A stretch of DNA of 64,000 nucleotides from Vibrio fluminensis (GTDB lineage: Bacteria; Pseudomonadota; Gammaproteobacteria; Enterobacterales; Vibrionaceae), in the NCBI RefSeq assembly GCF_015278125.1, contig NZ_JADILO010000013.1, positions 1 to 64,000 of the forward strand, read 5' to 3'. How positions within the stretch are numbered: position 1 is the first letter of the stretch; each line of letters starts with the position of its first letter. Positions 63,848 to 64,000 of this stretch are shown piece by piece. Both the position numbers and the translations under genes were made by a program. The notes under the pieces are model-generated. The model did no database searches. It saw only the letters and a program-made list of their open reading frames with translations, and was not told the DNA's origin.

Positions 63848-64000
63848 GTGTCTAATATTGTTTATATCGCCACAAGTATTGATGGTTTCATCGCTGATAA
63901 GAATAATCAGGTCGATTGGTTACACGATACCCCGAATCCTAACCTCGACGGCTCGGATTTTGGTTTCTCAGTGTTTATGCAGCAGGTCGATGCGCTGGTG
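63848..64000 (+). CDS. Dihydrofolate-reductase-family protein, 5' part only
   Basis: The first 51 codons, starting at a GTG, encode VSNIVYIATSIDGFIADKNNQVDWL and onward (shown in part), the beginning typical of RibD C-terminal/dihydrofolate-reductase-like proteins such as YyaP/YwjB. These are reductases of unclear substrate. The gene runs past the right edge of the window. It is divergent from the TetR-type regulator. Confidence 0.82.
   Translation, partial: MSNIVYIATSIDGFIADKNNQVDWLHDTPNPNLDGSDFGFSVFMQQVDALV

Overview
The window is about 64 kb of a Vibrio-type (Vibrionaceae) secondary chromosome and includes its replication origin and partition locus. The diagnostic genes are rctB (656 aa, the initiator specific to Vibrio chromosome II) divergent from a type Ib parA2-parB2 pair. 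Between them lie six phased ATGATCA iterons, a DnaA box and an AT-rich, GATC-rich stretch. Several TTTACANTGTAAA sites match the parS2 centromere consensus. No tRNA, rRNA, CRISPR array, insertion sequence or prophage was seen. The species cannot be named from sequence reading alone.

Layout. 0.1-4.5 kb: an RND efflux pump operon. 5.3-13.5 kb: a hexuronate operon on the minus strand (GntR regulator, TRAP transporter, ManD-type mannonate dehydratase, fructuronate reductase, uronate isomerase). 13.6-22.7 kb: the 2-methylcitrate cycle for propionate (prpR-prpB-prpC-acnD-prpF-prpE) with palindromic operators upstream. 23-28 kb: small metabolic genes, a LysR regulator, a catalase and an aromatic amino-acid permease. 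28.2-33.1 kb: a Fap-like functional-amyloid locus (repeat-rich fibre protein, small partner, C39 peptidase, accessory protein, convergent outer-membrane channel, LuxR regulator). 33.1-42 kb: yibL, a metallopeptidase, a chemoreceptor, an NlpE-like lipoprotein, a LysR-controlled EmrA/DUF2955 efflux operon, a yebC paralogue and small proteins. 42.3-44.7 kb: two Fur-box-controlled oligopeptide-type ATPases and an unknown 157-aa protein, overlaid by a second cluster of RctB iterons. 44.9-50.6 kb: a TPP-riboswitch thiamin salvage operon (thiD, thiZXY, tenA, thiM, thiE). 50.9-56.3 kb: rctB, oriCII, parA2, parB2. 56.5-64 kb: tmcA, four clustered parS2 sites, a STAS/PP2C partner-switching pair, a GNAT enzyme, and small genes with MarR and TetR regulators and clear operators.

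The most interesting parts are three. (1) In the Fap-like locus, two Sec-exported small proteins carry a classical double-glycine leader motif right after the signal peptide, next to a C39 (double-glycine) peptidase. This suggests periplasmic proteolytic maturation of amyloid components. (2) A remote cluster of RctB iterons lies inside a coding gene, and the iterons are read in frame as repeated His-Asp-Gln triplets. (3) parS2-like sites are scattered over the window, including one that forms the stop codon of a chemoreceptor gene.
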